DNA of 64,000 nucleotides from Paenibacillus phytohabitans (GTDB lineage Bacteria > Bacillota > Bacilli > Paenibacillales > Paenibacillaceae): the NCBI RefSeq assembly GCF_013141775.1, contig NZ_WHOB01000055.1, positions 1 through 64,000 of the forward strand. Direction: 5' to 3'. The notes below the pieces were generated by a model. It saw only the letters and a list, made by a program, of their open reading frames with translations. It had not been told where the DNA came from and did no database searches. Of the stretch, positions 8,145-16,280 are shown piece by piece; positions within the stretch are counted from its first letter, which is position 1; every line of letters begins with the position of its first letter. Made by a program: the position numbers and the translations under genes.

Positions 8145-10043
8145 CTAGCGCTGCGGAAGCAGCTTCACATATTCATCGGACAAGCCCATCAGCTTCAGGA
8201 TATAGTCATAATCGGTCTGATATTTACTGAAATCCTCAACCGGCTTATACGTATCCAGCGAGATGGCCTCTCCGTCCGCGAAGCTTTTCCCGGGCACGAA
8301 CATCACCTCATCATTAAAAAAGGAGCCTGTCGGCAAATAATAACGCATCCCTACCACATTGCTCTTAATGTTCAGCAGATCATGCCCAAAAGCGGTAAAG
8401 CCTTCGTCCTTCAGCGATACCCCCAGCAGGTTGGCCACAGTAGGAAGCACATCCAGCTGTCCGCCGGTCCGCTCCACGACCTGTCCCTGCTCCATCCCGG
8501 GCACATGAATAATCAGCGGAATATTAAACCGGCTGATCCGGTCATCGTACGGAGTTCCAAGCGCTTCCTCCACCTGCTCCGCCGGGACATCCTTCGGCTG
8601 CAGGCCGAAATGGTCGCCGTACAGCACCAGCACAGTATCATCCCACATGCCCTGCTGCTTCAACCCGTCAATCAAAGTGCCGACCGCATAATCCGTATAA
8701 TTCACTGCCGTCAGGTAATCGCCCAGCATTGTGCCCTGCAGATCATCCGGAACCTTAATCTTCTTGAAGCTATCCGGAATCTGGAATGGATGATGGCTGG
8801 AGGCCGTTACAAGCTGGGCATAAAAAGGCGTACCCTTCTTCTGCAATGCCGCCAGCTTCTCCACCGCCGTAGCATACAGCTGCTCATCCGAAGCCCCGAA
8901 GGCGTTGAAGTGATCATTTTTAAAATACCCTTTATCATAGTAGCCATTGAAGCCAAGCGCCGGGTAGAGCTCATTGCGGTTCCAGAAGCCTACCTTGTTC
9001 ACATGGAAGGTGTAAGCTTCATACCCCTTATCCCGCAGCAGACGCGGCAGGCCCGGCAGTTCCCGGTCCCCGAAGCCCGTTGACATCGCAAGCGAAGCAA
9101 TGGGATAAATTGAGGTGTTGCTTATGAACTCCGCATCCGAGGTGTTGCCCGGACCGACCTGCTGGAAGACATGCGGGAAATAAAAGCCCTCTCCGGCCAA
9201 GCCGTTCAGCACCGGTGTCAGCTCCTGTCCATCCAGCGACTGGTGCAGCGGGAAATTCTGAAATGCCTCCATTTGGATTACAATTACATTTTTACCCTTT
9301 TGTGATCCAAAATATTCCGGCAGTCCCCCTGCGATATCCTTGTATGGATAACCAGCCTCCAGCGCCTCCACCTTGGCAATTGTTTCATTAATATCCCCAG
9401 TGCCGATGAGGCCGTTATCCTCCTGGGCTTTGATCGCGGCAACCACCTCATAGTTCAGAAATCCGGCGCTTTCCGCCTGAACCAGCTCATTCGTAATTCC
9501 GCGTGCCGAATCAATGGAATAGGCCGACAACGAACCGCCGCCGATAATAGCCACCAGCAGGGCGACCAGATAGACTCTCCGGGCTCTGCGTGAAGACTGA
9601 CTTCCACGGTGCTGCTGTACGGGACCATTCTTCCATCTGCGGAACAGCGAGTAGATTATCATAATGATCAGATCGGCAAAAAACAGGTAATCAATCAGCT
9701 CAATCGTAGATTCTACGCTTTCTTTCACCTGGAACACCTGATTCAGCTCATAGAGCGCCAGATAAGTCGGCACCGAGCCGAAATGGTTGAAGTACACACT
9801 GGCCGCGAAGAACAGCAGCGACAACAGACCGTTGAAGCTCCAGAAAACGGTCTTCCTCATCCGCACAGGTGTAATAAGAGCCAGCACCCCCATCATCAGC
9901 AGCACCGGGGCAATATCCGCAGCAATCCATTCCCACGCAATCCGGTCAAAAAACAAACCTCTCAGCAGCAGCAGCTTCAGCCAGACCAGTCCGATAACGA
10001 TATAGAAATGAGCCTGCACCGGCGCATGTTTCATTTCGTTCAT
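8145..10043 (-). CDS. LTA synthase family protein (polyglycerolphosphate transferase)
   Basis: A 632-residue protein with five hydrophobic segments in the first ~180 residues and an extracellular sulfatase-fold domain. The catalytic pattern of LtaS is present: IVIQMEAFQNF (metal ligand E259), GPGNTSDAEF with the nucleophile T301, and LYGDHFGLQ with D477 and H478. Family enzymes transfer glycerol phosphate from phosphatidylglycerol to build lipoteichoic acid, or a primer or stress-specific version. The ATG at 10043 follows AGGGGAAAG. It is the first gene of a two-gene unit with the following membrane protein. Which LtaS paralogue role it fills cannot be told from one copy. Confidence 0.9.
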   Translation of the reverse strand: MNEMKHAPVQAHFYIVIGLVWLKLLLLRGLFFDRIAWEWIAADIAPVLLMMGVLALITPVRMRKTVFWSFNGLLSLLFFAASVYFNHFGSVPTYLALYELNQVFQVKESVESTIELIDYLFFADLIIMIIYSLFRRWKNGPVQQHRGSQSSRRARRVYLVALLVAIIGGGSLSAYSIDSARGITNELVQAESAGFLNYEVVAAIKAQEDNGLIGTGDINETIAKVEALEAGYPYKDIAGGLPEYFGSQKGKNVIVIQMEAFQNFPLHQSLDGQELTPVLNGLAGEGFYFPHVFQQVGPGNTSDAEFISNTSIYPIASLAMSTGFGDRELPGLPRLLRDKGYEAYTFHVNKVGFWNRNELYPALGFNGYYDKGYFKNDHFNAFGASDEQLYATAVEKLAALQKKGTPFYAQLVTASSHHPFQIPDSFKKIKVPDDLQGTMLGDYLTAVNYTDYAVGTLIDGLKQQGMWDDTVLVLYGDHFGLQPKDVPAEQVEEALGTPYDDRISRFNIPLIIHVPGMEQGQVVERTGGQLDVLPTVANLLGVSLKDEGFTAFGHDLLNIKSNVVGMRYYLPTGSFFNDEVMFVPGKSFADGEAISLDTYKPVEDFSKYQTDYDYILKLMGLSDEYVKLLPQR

Positions 10044-10176
10044 AATAATACTTTCCCCTCTTACTCTCTATATTGAAAATCTGTGTAAACTCTATTGCAT
10101 TTTTCTGTAAAAGTTCAGATTTCTCTAGTATAGCAATACTTGAAATAGTTATCAAAACTGGAGGTTCTATTAAATG

Positions 10177-10200
10177 TAAAAAACGCCGCCCTGGCGGGGC
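10177..10200 (-). terminator. Probable terminator after the sigma / partner operon
   Basis: On the minus strand CCCCGCCAGGGCGGCG is followed by TTTTTTAC, about 35 bases past the stop at 10235. The stem is short (four to five G-C pairs). Confidence 0.5.
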
Positions 10201-10234
10201 ATGCGTCTTTGTTCAATCTTATGAAAATGATAGA

Positions 10235-11458
10235 TTATTCGGCAGTGGCTGGCGTCTGCTGGATCATGTAAAAAGTGCCGTCCAGATTATACGACCCGGT
10301 AATGATTGTTGCTCCGTCCGGACTTTTAAAAGCAATCGATCCTATGCCCGACATCTCTTTGACAAATGTATAATCCTCCAGCCGGATGCCGAACATTTCA
10401 TCGGCGATGGCAGCAGCCGCAAGCTGAAGCTTGGCCTTATCCATATTCAGCAGATTCGTGTTTGGATCGGCGGAGGTGAATGAATTTTCATCGTAAAGCG
10501 CCATGTCTTCTACTTGAATAATATCTTGTGTAGCGTAGTCCATCATAACTGTAGTAGCCCCGCGTTCACTCTCTCCATACGTCAAAACGAGTACATCCCA
10601 TTTCTGCGCAACAGTGCGCTTGATGGAATAGAGGTGATCGGTGCCCTTTTCCCTTAGCAGCTTAATTGCCTTAAGACCTTCCTGCTTCACTTCCGCACTC
10701 ACCTCATTCTCACCCATTTTGAAGGTCGAGCTGCGGTAGACGCCGTTCTCGTAATCAATCTGCCCTTCCTCCGCTATGAGACTGTCATCGGTCTGAATGC
10801 CCTGTTCATCAGCGTTTGTCCCGTAGTGGACGGAATGGTGAAGCGCAGTAACTGTGAATTCTCCCTTGTAACCAGCTTTCCGCAGCTGATCCATCGCTTC
10901 ATCAATGAATTTAGAATCGATTTGTTCAGGAGAGAAAAAGGTATCCATGTACGTCCGCACTACCTTGCCAGTCTCTGTTTCAAACCAGATTTTAGCAAAA
11001 CTATCCCCATCTTTAAATTCTTCCAGGGTTTCTCCTTCTTCCACGAGCGGCTCTAGGCTCACAAAGGGAAGCTTCTTTCCCAGCTGCTCAAGCATTACCT
11101 GTTCAGCGGTCGCCCTGAGCCCTTCATCCGTAAGATCAGCCTGGCCCGCAACCGGAGGATCGATTATTCCGGCGCTGCTTACCTGTAACGGATTAAAACC
11201 CCCGGGCTGACCGGACCAGCCACTTCCCCAATACACTGCCCCGGCTCCGAACAACAGGAGGATGATGGCGGCGGAGAGTATCCGCAGGCGGATTGCCCTG
11301 CGCCGCCGGCCGGATGGCAGCACCTGGTTTAGTGAGGAACCGTCCATTCCAATCTGCCGGGCCACCTTGCCAGCAGCTTCTTCCGTAAATTTCATTTCCG
11401 GAAACGGGCCTTTACGGGCCTGCTCATACCACTGCGGCTCCTGCTCACGCTTATCCAT
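10235..11458 (-). CDS. Membrane-anchored partner of the ECF sigma factor (putative anti-sigma)
   Basis: A 407-residue protein with a cytoplasmic N-terminus of about 75 residues, one transmembrane segment at about 79-96 (ILSAAIILLLFGAGAVYWG) and a large external domain. Its ATG shares one base with the stop of the sigma gene (TAATG), a typical arrangement for translational coupling of a sigma factor with its regulator. The cytoplasmic part lacks a clear zinc-finger HxxxCxxC motif. The external part, with repeated FTVTALHHSVHYG- and VLTYGESERGATT-like strands, has no family I can name. Anti-sigma function is inferred from topology and position. Confidence 0.7.
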   Translation of the reverse strand: MDKREQEPQWYEQARKGPFPEMKFTEEAAGKVARQIGMDGSSLNQVLPSGRRRRAIRLRILSAAIILLLFGAGAVYWGSGWSGQPGGFNPLQVSSAGIIDPPVAGQADLTDEGLRATAEQVMLEQLGKKLPFVSLEPLVEEGETLEEFKDGDSFAKIWFETETGKVVRTYMDTFFSPEQIDSKFIDEAMDQLRKAGYKGEFTVTALHHSVHYGTNADEQGIQTDDSLIAEEGQIDYENGVYRSSTFKMGENEVSAEVKQEGLKAIKLLREKGTDHLYSIKRTVAQKWDVLVLTYGESERGATTVMMDYATQDIIQVEDMALYDENSFTSADPNTNLLNMDKAKLQLAAAAIADEMFGIRLEDYTFVKEMSGIGSIAFKSPDGATIITGSYNLDGTFYMIQQTPATAE

Positions 11459-12027
11459 TACTCCATCCTCCTTAGTTTGTCCTGGATTTTATGACGTGCG
11501 CGGTGCAGCCTCGATTTGACAGTGCCCGGGGATATCCGGATCAGCTCTGCGATTTCCCGGACCGACAGCTCTGCCTTAAGATCAAGCACCAGCACCTCAC
11601 GCAGCTTATCCGGCAGCTTCATTATCATGCTCCAGATCTCATCCACTTGCCGGTTACCGAGATATTCCATCTCCGCCGAACGGGCAACGACTGCCTGCCC
11701 CGCTGCCTCTTCCTGATGCTGAGCCTCAGCGGGTAAAGGCTGCATCCCGCCCCACAGCCCGGAGCGGAAAAACCGCGATTTGCGGTAGGAGAATACCGTA
11801 TTGCGGGCAATCGTGAACAGCCAGGTTTTGAGCGATGAAAGCCCCCGGTAGGTACCGATCCGGTAATAGCATTTGATGAACACCTCCTGCGTGAGATCAT
11901 CCGCCTGATCACTGTTTTTGGTCAAGAAATAAATATAATTCCACACATCTTCCCCATAAAGCTTCATTATCTGCCGCAGCTGCTCTTCACTGATAGCCTC
12001 CGCCTGCTCCAATCCATCCAGTTCCAA
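11458..12027 (-). CDS. ECF-type RNA polymerase sigma factor (sigma-70 family)
   Basis: The product of about 189 residues shows region 2 (EDVWNYIYFLTKNSDQADDL then TQEVFIKCYYRIGTYRG) and region 4 (LPDKLREVLVLDLKAELSVR then EIAELIRISPGTVKSRLHRA). It directs RNA polymerase to a small set of promoters in response to an envelope signal. I chose the TTG at 12027 because GAGGTGA lies five bases upstream; the longer frame from a GTG at 12075 has no ribosome site. It overlaps the downstream putative anti-sigma gene by one base. A 350-bp gap upstream holds no gene I can support. Confidence 0.88.
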   Translation of the reverse strand: MELDGLEQAEAISEEQLRQIMKLYGEDVWNYIYFLTKNSDQADDLTQEVFIKCYYRIGTYRGLSSLKTWLFTIARNTVFSYRKSRFFRSGLWGGMQPLPAEAQHQEEAAGQAVVARSAEMEYLGNRQVDEIWSMIMKLPDKLREVLVLDLKAELSVREIAELIRISPGTVKSRLHRARHKIQDKLRRME

Positions 12028-12426
12028 TGGGTTCACCTCACTATATTTGACCTCAAGAGTGGAGGGACGGTTCACTTTTTCTAATAAAAATCAACTCATT
12101 CCTTCATCCAGCCTGCTCCTCAGTGTTAAAAGCGGACTTCCAGGGCAGCCGACGTTGTTGCGTAAATTTTTTAATTTAAAAATCCTGCAGAGGATACAAC
12201 ATTTCCGCCAGTACAGCGTGTATTTAACTCAAAAAAACAAAAAAACAGAGGACCTGAGTCCCCTGCATAGTATATAGCTTGAACGAGAGGCTTGCCCACT
12301 GTTCGCACCGATTCCAATTGCGGTGAATATTGCGACTTCCTGCCGCTCTGTTCCCGGAACACCGGTTAGTTAGCTCTTAAGAGCGATATGTGTGATGATC
12401 CTGAGCGTGCTTCAGAAATAGAGCCA

Positions 12427-13764
12427 TTACCCAAGCGGAGTGTTCACCAGCAGCCTTTTGATGGAACGGTTAGCTTCATGGAGCACAGTTTCCTTATCGA
12501 CGGTCTTCAGCAGGCCTTTATGCATCAGGATTTGTCCGTCCACAATCGTCGTTTCCACATCCGCACGGGTGGCGGAATAGACAATCCGCGAGATCGGATC
12601 TACATCATAGGAAGGGAAGGTATGGAAATTATACAGGTTGAGGATCGCCAGATCGGCTTTTTTGCCAACCTCGATGCTGCCGATCTGATCCTCCATGCCC
12701 ACCGCCTTCGCACCCCCGATCGTTGCCATCCGGAACACACTTCTGGCGTCCATCGTGGTCGGCCCATGCTGCGGCTTCTGGATCACCGCCGCCAGACGCA
12801 TTTCATTGAACATATCCAGGTTGTTGTTGCATGGAGCACCGTCCGCGCCAAGGCTAAGATGGATATGATCATGCAGCATTCCAGGAGTGTCGGCAATGCC
12901 GGAGGCCAGCTTCAGGTTGGAGCCCGGGCAGTGGCTGACATGAACTCCGCGGTCCCGCAGAATCCGCTTCTCCTCCTCATCGAGCCAGACGCAGTGGGCC
13001 AGAATCAGGCGCTCATTCGCCAGCCCCAGATGATCCAGATAGACCACGTTACGCATACCGGTCATCGCCTGCACAATCTCGATCTCCCCCAGATTCTCGG
13101 AAGCATGGGTGTGCACCTTGACCCCGTAGTGCTCCGAGAGGTTACGTACCTCTTTCAGCAGCGGCTCCGTGCAGGAAATGACAAAACGCGGGGAAAATGC
13201 ATATTGAATCCGCCCGTTGCCATATCCATTCCACTTCTCCAGCAGATCCACGCTCTCCTGAAGGGAAGCTGCCGTATCCTCCTGCAGCGCTGCCGGTGCA
13301 TCCGCATTCTTCTGATCCATCATCACCTTGCCGGATAGGGCGCGGATGCCGCTTTTGGCGATTGCCTGGAAGGCAAAGTCTGTATGATTCACCGTCTCCA
13401 TATCCACTATGGTCGTTGTGCCGCTTGTAATTAACTCCCCAATGCCGAGCATAGCGGAATAATACAGCGACTCCTCATCATGCGCCGCCTCCAGCGGCCA
13501 GATCCGCTTGCGCAGCCAGTCCATCAGCTCCAGATCATCGCCTTTGCCGCGGAACAGTGTCTGGCACAGATGAATATGGGTCTGCACAAATCCGGGAATT
13601 ACCGTGCGGTTCTTCGCATCAATTACTGTCTCTTCCCCCTGCGCCTCCAGGCCGCTGCCGATCTCCACAATCAGATCATCCTTGATGCGGATATCCCCGT
13701 ATATAATCTCCTCTTGCTTGTTCATTGTAATAATCTCCGCATGCTTGATCAGGATGTTCGCCAT
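12427..13764 (-). CDS. Amidohydrolase, purine / nucleoside deaminase-like (TrzN/MtaD/guanine deaminase group)
   Basis: A 445-residue metal-dependent hydrolase of the COG0402 group. Metal and catalytic motifs are in order: TPGF-like VIPGFVQTHIHLCQT (HxH), VHTHASENLGE, ILAHCVWLDEEE and SLGADGAPCNNNLDMF with the catalytic Asp. Family members deaminate 5'-methylthioadenosine, S-adenosylhomocysteine, 5'-deoxyadenosine, guanine or 8-oxoguanine. Sequence alone favours the MtaD/SAH group, but the gene is preceded by a guanine-class riboswitch, which points to guanine or a guanine-like base as the effector and perhaps the substrate. The ATG at 13764 follows GGGGGAA. It is a single-gene transcription unit. 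Confidence 0.85.
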   Translation of the reverse strand: MANILIKHAEIITMNKQEEIIYGDIRIKDDLIVEIGSGLEAQGEETVIDAKNRTVIPGFVQTHIHLCQTLFRGKGDDLELMDWLRKRIWPLEAAHDEESLYYSAMLGIGELITSGTTTIVDMETVNHTDFAFQAIAKSGIRALSGKVMMDQKNADAPAALQEDTAASLQESVDLLEKWNGYGNGRIQYAFSPRFVISCTEPLLKEVRNLSEHYGVKVHTHASENLGEIEIVQAMTGMRNVVYLDHLGLANERLILAHCVWLDEEEKRILRDRGVHVSHCPGSNLKLASGIADTPGMLHDHIHLSLGADGAPCNNNLDMFNEMRLAAVIQKPQHGPTTMDARSVFRMATIGGAKAVGMEDQIGSIEVGKKADLAILNLYNFHTFPSYDVDPISRIVYSATRADVETTIVDGQILMHKGLLKTVDKETVLHEANRSIKRLLVNTPLG

Positions 13765-13810
13765 AACCCATTCCCCCTAGTCTTGTTGATGTCCAGCTGG
13801 CTTATAACAC

Positions 13811-13851
13811 AAAAAGGCCACAAAAATATGCCTCAGCATATTTTCGTAGCC
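13811..13851 (-). terminator. Riboswitch-controlled intrinsic terminator
   Basis: On the minus strand GGCTACGAAAATATGC pairs with GCATATTTTTGTGGCC across a TGAG loop, 16 pairs counting two G-T wobbles, followed by TTTTTGTG. The 5' arm contains the whole 3' strand of aptamer helix P1 (13841-13848), so the terminator and the ligand-bound aptamer exclude each other. Confidence 0.8.
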
Positions 13852-13908
13852 AGAAATTTACGGTTCCCGGTAGAGACCCTTAAACCAATTATTAAGGATA
13901 TACGAAAA
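13841..13908 (-). promoter_or_regulatory. Purine riboswitch aptamer, guanine class
   Basis: On the minus strand P1 is TTTTCGTA (13908-13901) with TACGAAAA (13848-13841). P2 is CCTTAA with TTAAGG closing a TAATTGGT loop. The junction reads GTCTCTACC, P3 is CCGGGAA with TTTCTGG, and its loop CCGTAAA is identical to the xpt aptamer loop. The specificity base, the residue just before the UA that opens the 3' P1 strand, is C (plus-strand g at 13849), the guanine-class identity (adenine switches have U). It sits about 80 bases ahead of the amidohydrolase start. U48 is replaced by C, a position known to be flipped out. Confidence 0.9.
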
Positions 13909-13937
13909 GGACTATTCAATTGCTTCTGAATAATCCC

Positions 13938-13967
13938 ATCATAAAGTAAAGACAACTTTCTTGTCAA
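13938..13967 (-). promoter_or_regulatory. Sigma-A promoter of the riboswitch transcript
   Basis: On the minus strand TTGACA (13967-13962) and TATGAT (13943-13938) are 18 bases apart. Transcription would begin about 20 bases before P1. Confidence 0.7.
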
Positions 13968-14055
13968 CATAAGTTATAAATATTAACACGAAACTATTTA
14001 CGGCAGATTAAAATGAATTATCCCCTATTATTATCTTCAAATATGTAATATAACA

Positions 14056-14589
14056 TTACATAAACTGTCCGGAAATCTCCGTCAGTACCTTCTCAAATAC
14101 AGGAAAAGCCGCTACCCGGCCGGGAAAATGAATCTCGCCTCTCTGCACATAGCCAAGTGAGGGATAAATTTTGAGTACCCGTTCATTCTTCGCATAAGTA
14201 TCCATCCGAATACTGCTATACCCGCTGTGACGGGCGTGCTCTTCAGCGAAAGCAATCAGCTGCCGGGCGATCCCTTTACCTTGGAACTCCGGATGAACCG
14301 CGAGCCGGTGCATGATCAGATGCGGCCCCTGCTGCTGTAACCATTCAATTGCCCCATATTGCTCCGCCTGATTCTCATCCAGCACAATAATACCGGCAAT
14401 GGCTTCGTTGTCCAGACAGACAAATAATGTGCCTGTATCAATATCCGCTGCAATGATCTCACGGTTCGGATAGCTCTCATCCCATTGATCGCTTCCGCCT
14501 GCCTGCATAACTTGTACACATTTGGCAATCAGATCCATAATCTCTCCGATTTCATTGCTCTGTGCTCTTCGTATCTCATTCCCAATCAT
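14056..14589 (-). CDS. GNAT family N-acetyltransferase
   Basis: A 177-residue acetyltransferase. The acetyl-CoA site is seen as LAVHPEFQGKGIARQLIAFA (motif A, Q/RxxGxG/A), followed by SIRMDTYAKNERVLKIYPSLGY, where the Asn and Tyr of motif B lie. The N-terminal part has an antiparallel sheet typical of the fold. Substrate is unknown; small-molecule or antibiotic-type acetylation are both possible. It stands alone, downstream of an inverted repeat at 14701 and facing away from the riboswitch promoter. Confidence 0.85.
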   Translation of the reverse strand: MIGNEIRRAQSNEIGEIMDLIAKCVQVMQAGGSDQWDESYPNREIIAADIDTGTLFVCLDNEAIAGIIVLDENQAEQYGAIEWLQQQGPHLIMHRLAVHPEFQGKGIARQLIAFAEEHARHSGYSSIRMDTYAKNERVLKIYPSLGYVQRGEIHFPGRVAAFPVFEKVLTEISGQFM

Positions 14590-14700
14590 GTATAGTCCCC
14601 GCTTTCCTACCTGGCATTCGAACCCGGTAAAGTTCTGTTAAGAAGTCTACCATATCCGGGCGAAAATTCCGATAGGCCGCCATTTCCAGTATCGTCCATA

Positions 14701-14741
14701 GGCTATAGAGGCGGCAGGAGAACTTGCCAACCTCTATAGCC
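14701..14741. repeat. Large inverted repeat downstream of the small-protein operon
   Basis: GGCTATAGAGG at 14701-14711 is the exact reverse complement of CCTCTATAGCC at 14731-14741, with a smaller inner GGCA/TGCC pair. It lies 32 bases past the stop of the Arg-rich gene. No T-tract follows on either strand, so it may protect an mRNA end rather than terminate. Confidence 0.65.
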
Positions 14742-14772
14742 GCTCATCTTCTAAGCCACAGCTGCTGCTCGC

Positions 14773-15177
14773 TCAGCCCAGCTCCAGCTTATGCCCGTCT
14801 TCGAAGCCCTTGGCGAAACCTGCGTCGAACCCCACGTTGTATGCTTCGGTGTAGCCCTGCTGAAAGGCGTCTCCCGGCGGCAGCTCCGGAGGGACGCCCA
14901 GATCCGGGGGGAGCGGGACTACCTGCGCTACCGGCGGCGCTTCGACTGCCGGAACAACCTGTACCGGCGGCTGAACCACATGCACCCTGCGGACAAGCCG
15001 GCGGCGGAGTCTTCTTTTCTTGCGCAGCAGCGGCGCTCTCTTGCCCGTCTTGCGGATCAGTCCTCTGCGCGTTTTGCGTCCAAGGCCTCTGCGCACCCTG
15101 GTCTTCCGTGACAACAGCAGTGTGCGTCTGCGGCCCTTGCTGCCTGAGCGCAGCTTGCCAAGTCTCTTTCTCTTCAT
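14773..15177 (-). CDS. Arg/Lys-rich small protein with GYxxG-type C-terminal motif
   Basis: I chose the ATG at 15177, seven bases after AGGAGGAG, giving 134 residues. Residues 1-65 are extremely basic (runs of R, K, RK); a Pro/Val-rich hinge follows; the C-terminus reads FQQGYTEAYNVGFDAGFAKG then FEDGHKLELG. The basic half could bind nucleic acid or acidic polymer. The tail has the same GYxxGYxxG spacing as the N-termini of the two CgeB-like proteins at 1.7-4 kb. It is the last gene of a four-gene operon. No family is recognised; a spore-coat or spore-core structural role is a guess from composition. Confidence 0.7.
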   Translation of the reverse strand: MKRKRLGKLRSGSKGRRRTLLLSRKTRVRRGLGRKTRRGLIRKTGKRAPLLRKKRRLRRRLVRRVHVVQPPVQVVPAVEAPPVAQVVPLPPDLGVPPELPPGDAFQQGYTEAYNVGFDAGFAKGFEDGHKLELG

Positions 15178-15197
15178 CTGTCTACTCCTCCTGTACT

Positions 15198-15488
15198 TCA
15201 TCTACTTCTTGCAGCAGTACCCTCTGAGCAATCCTTGCTCAGCCATGGCGCAGCAGGAATTCCCTGTTTGGGCTCATGCAGTGAAATGCCGGATATCATC
15301 CGGCACATTGAACTCTGGTACCCGCTCAGAATCCTGATATTGTCGCTCAGCTTGCGGGCTGTCAGCTCCGATTGCCCCGTAACTTCGGCAATGCTCTCGA
15401 GGATGGCTGCGAGCGCGGCTTGACTGCGGGCGATCGAGCGGATCATCTCCAGCTTAACGGCATGTTCGGAGAGAAGCCCGCCGCTCAT
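15198..15488 (-). CDS. Small helical protein of unknown function (paralogue A)
   Basis: A 96-residue, mostly helical protein without signal peptide. The stretch IRSIARSQAALAAILESIAE matches the other two small proteins of this operon in the pattern A-x5-[LIM]-A-x-I-L-[ED]-[SA]. The last 25 residues look unstructured. Its ATG overlaps the stop of the upstream gene (ATGA at 15485-15488), so translation is probably coupled. No database family comes to mind. Confidence 0.65.
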   Translation of the reverse strand: MSGGLLSEHAVKLEMIRSIARSQAALAAILESIAEVTGQSELTARKLSDNIRILSGYQSSMCRMISGISLHEPKQGIPAAPWLSKDCSEGTAARSR

Positions 15489-15826
15489 TTGCTATCGTCT
15501 CCGAAGCTGAATCCATCCCCGCCGTCTCCGCCGAAATCACCGCCGCCCTCATCTTCACCGCTGCCCAGTACTGCTTTCAGATTACTGTACAGCCCGTTCT
15601 CCAGCTTCGTCAGCCCCTCCACCATCTCTACGATCACTTCGTGGATGGAGAGTGATTCCTTCAACTGGTCTTCATGGGAGTCGAATGCTCTAGCGTGGAT
15701 ATGATGATGGGTCCACTGCTTCACTTTTTCCGCTTCCACCGCTTTGGCCTCGAGGATCATCGCGATGTTCCACTGGATTACAGCGGTCGACTCCAGCATT
15801 TGCAGATAAGCCTTTTCTCTGCTCAT
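15485..15826 (-). CDS. Small helical protein of unknown function (paralogue B)
   Basis: A 113-residue protein. Residues 1-85 are helical and include LESTAVIQWNIAMILEAKAV, which carries the pattern shared with its two operon partners. The last ~25 residues are a flexible Gly/Asp tail (GEDEGGGDFGGDGGDGFSFG). The ATG at 15826 follows AAGGAGG by six bases. Fourfold occurrence of Gly-Asp pairs could bind cations, but nothing shows this. Unknown function. Confidence 0.65.
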   Translation of the reverse strand: MSREKAYLQMLESTAVIQWNIAMILEAKAVEAEKVKQWTHHHIHARAFDSHEDQLKESLSIHEVIVEMVEGLTKLENGLYSNLKAVLGSGEDEGGGDFGGDGGDGFSFGDDSK

Positions 15827-15853
15827 CTTCCGCCTCCTTGCTCTGGTTACGCG

Positions 15854-16147
15854 TTACTCTTCTTCCTGACCGTTTAGTTCCTTGATCACTCTGCCTACTC
15901 CCTCTGCCATCGCTTCTTCAAGATCGGCAAGTGCATTCAAGTAAGCAATAATGTTCTTGTTAACCTGACCTGAGCTTTCTACCAGCCCACTGAATCCGCC
16001 GAAATCAGGGTCCGCATCCGGCAGATCGTGAACTATTTGCGACATACGGACGGCTACGTGGCGTTCGGCGTCGAGAATCCGAGCCATCTGTTCGTGCGTA
16101 TGGGCCATGTGCTGCAGGACTTTTGTAATTTTACTCTGCACCTTCAT
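15854..16147 (-). CDS. Small helical protein of unknown function (paralogue C)
   Basis: First gene of the operon. The product from the ATG at 16147 is 97 residues: MKVQSKITKVLQHMAHTHEQ then MARILDAERHVAVRMSQIVH. It holds the same A-x5-M-A-x-I-L-D-A pattern as paralogues A and B. The start is uncertain: AAAGGAG lies two bases before ATG 16147 but eight before an in-frame GTG at 16141, and the open frame runs on upstream to 16219 with no ribosome site. No export signal. Function unknown. Confidence 0.65.
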   Translation of the reverse strand: MKVQSKITKVLQHMAHTHEQMARILDAERHVAVRMSQIVHDLPDADPDFGGFSGLVESSGQVNKNIIAYLNALADLEEAMAEGVGRVIKELNGQEEE

Positions 16148-16280
16148 GTCTCCTTTGCTCAAACGCCCTGCTACAGCATATGCGGCATCAGCCGTGACGG
16201 TGCCGGAGAAGCTCCGCAAGTTATGGAGGTCCGCGTGTCATAAGACCGCTAAGCGCTGCGGCTCCAGATGCTGCGGCTGC

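Noticed and set aside
12076-12426. Gene or T-box leader in the gap beside the sigma gene
   Set aside because: No frame with a ribosome site and no T-box core; only an AGCTCTTAAGAGC palindrome was seen.
16147-16219. Longer start for paralogue C and a sigma-K box before it
   Set aside because: No ribosome site for the 16219 start, and CATAACTTG has no -35 partner.
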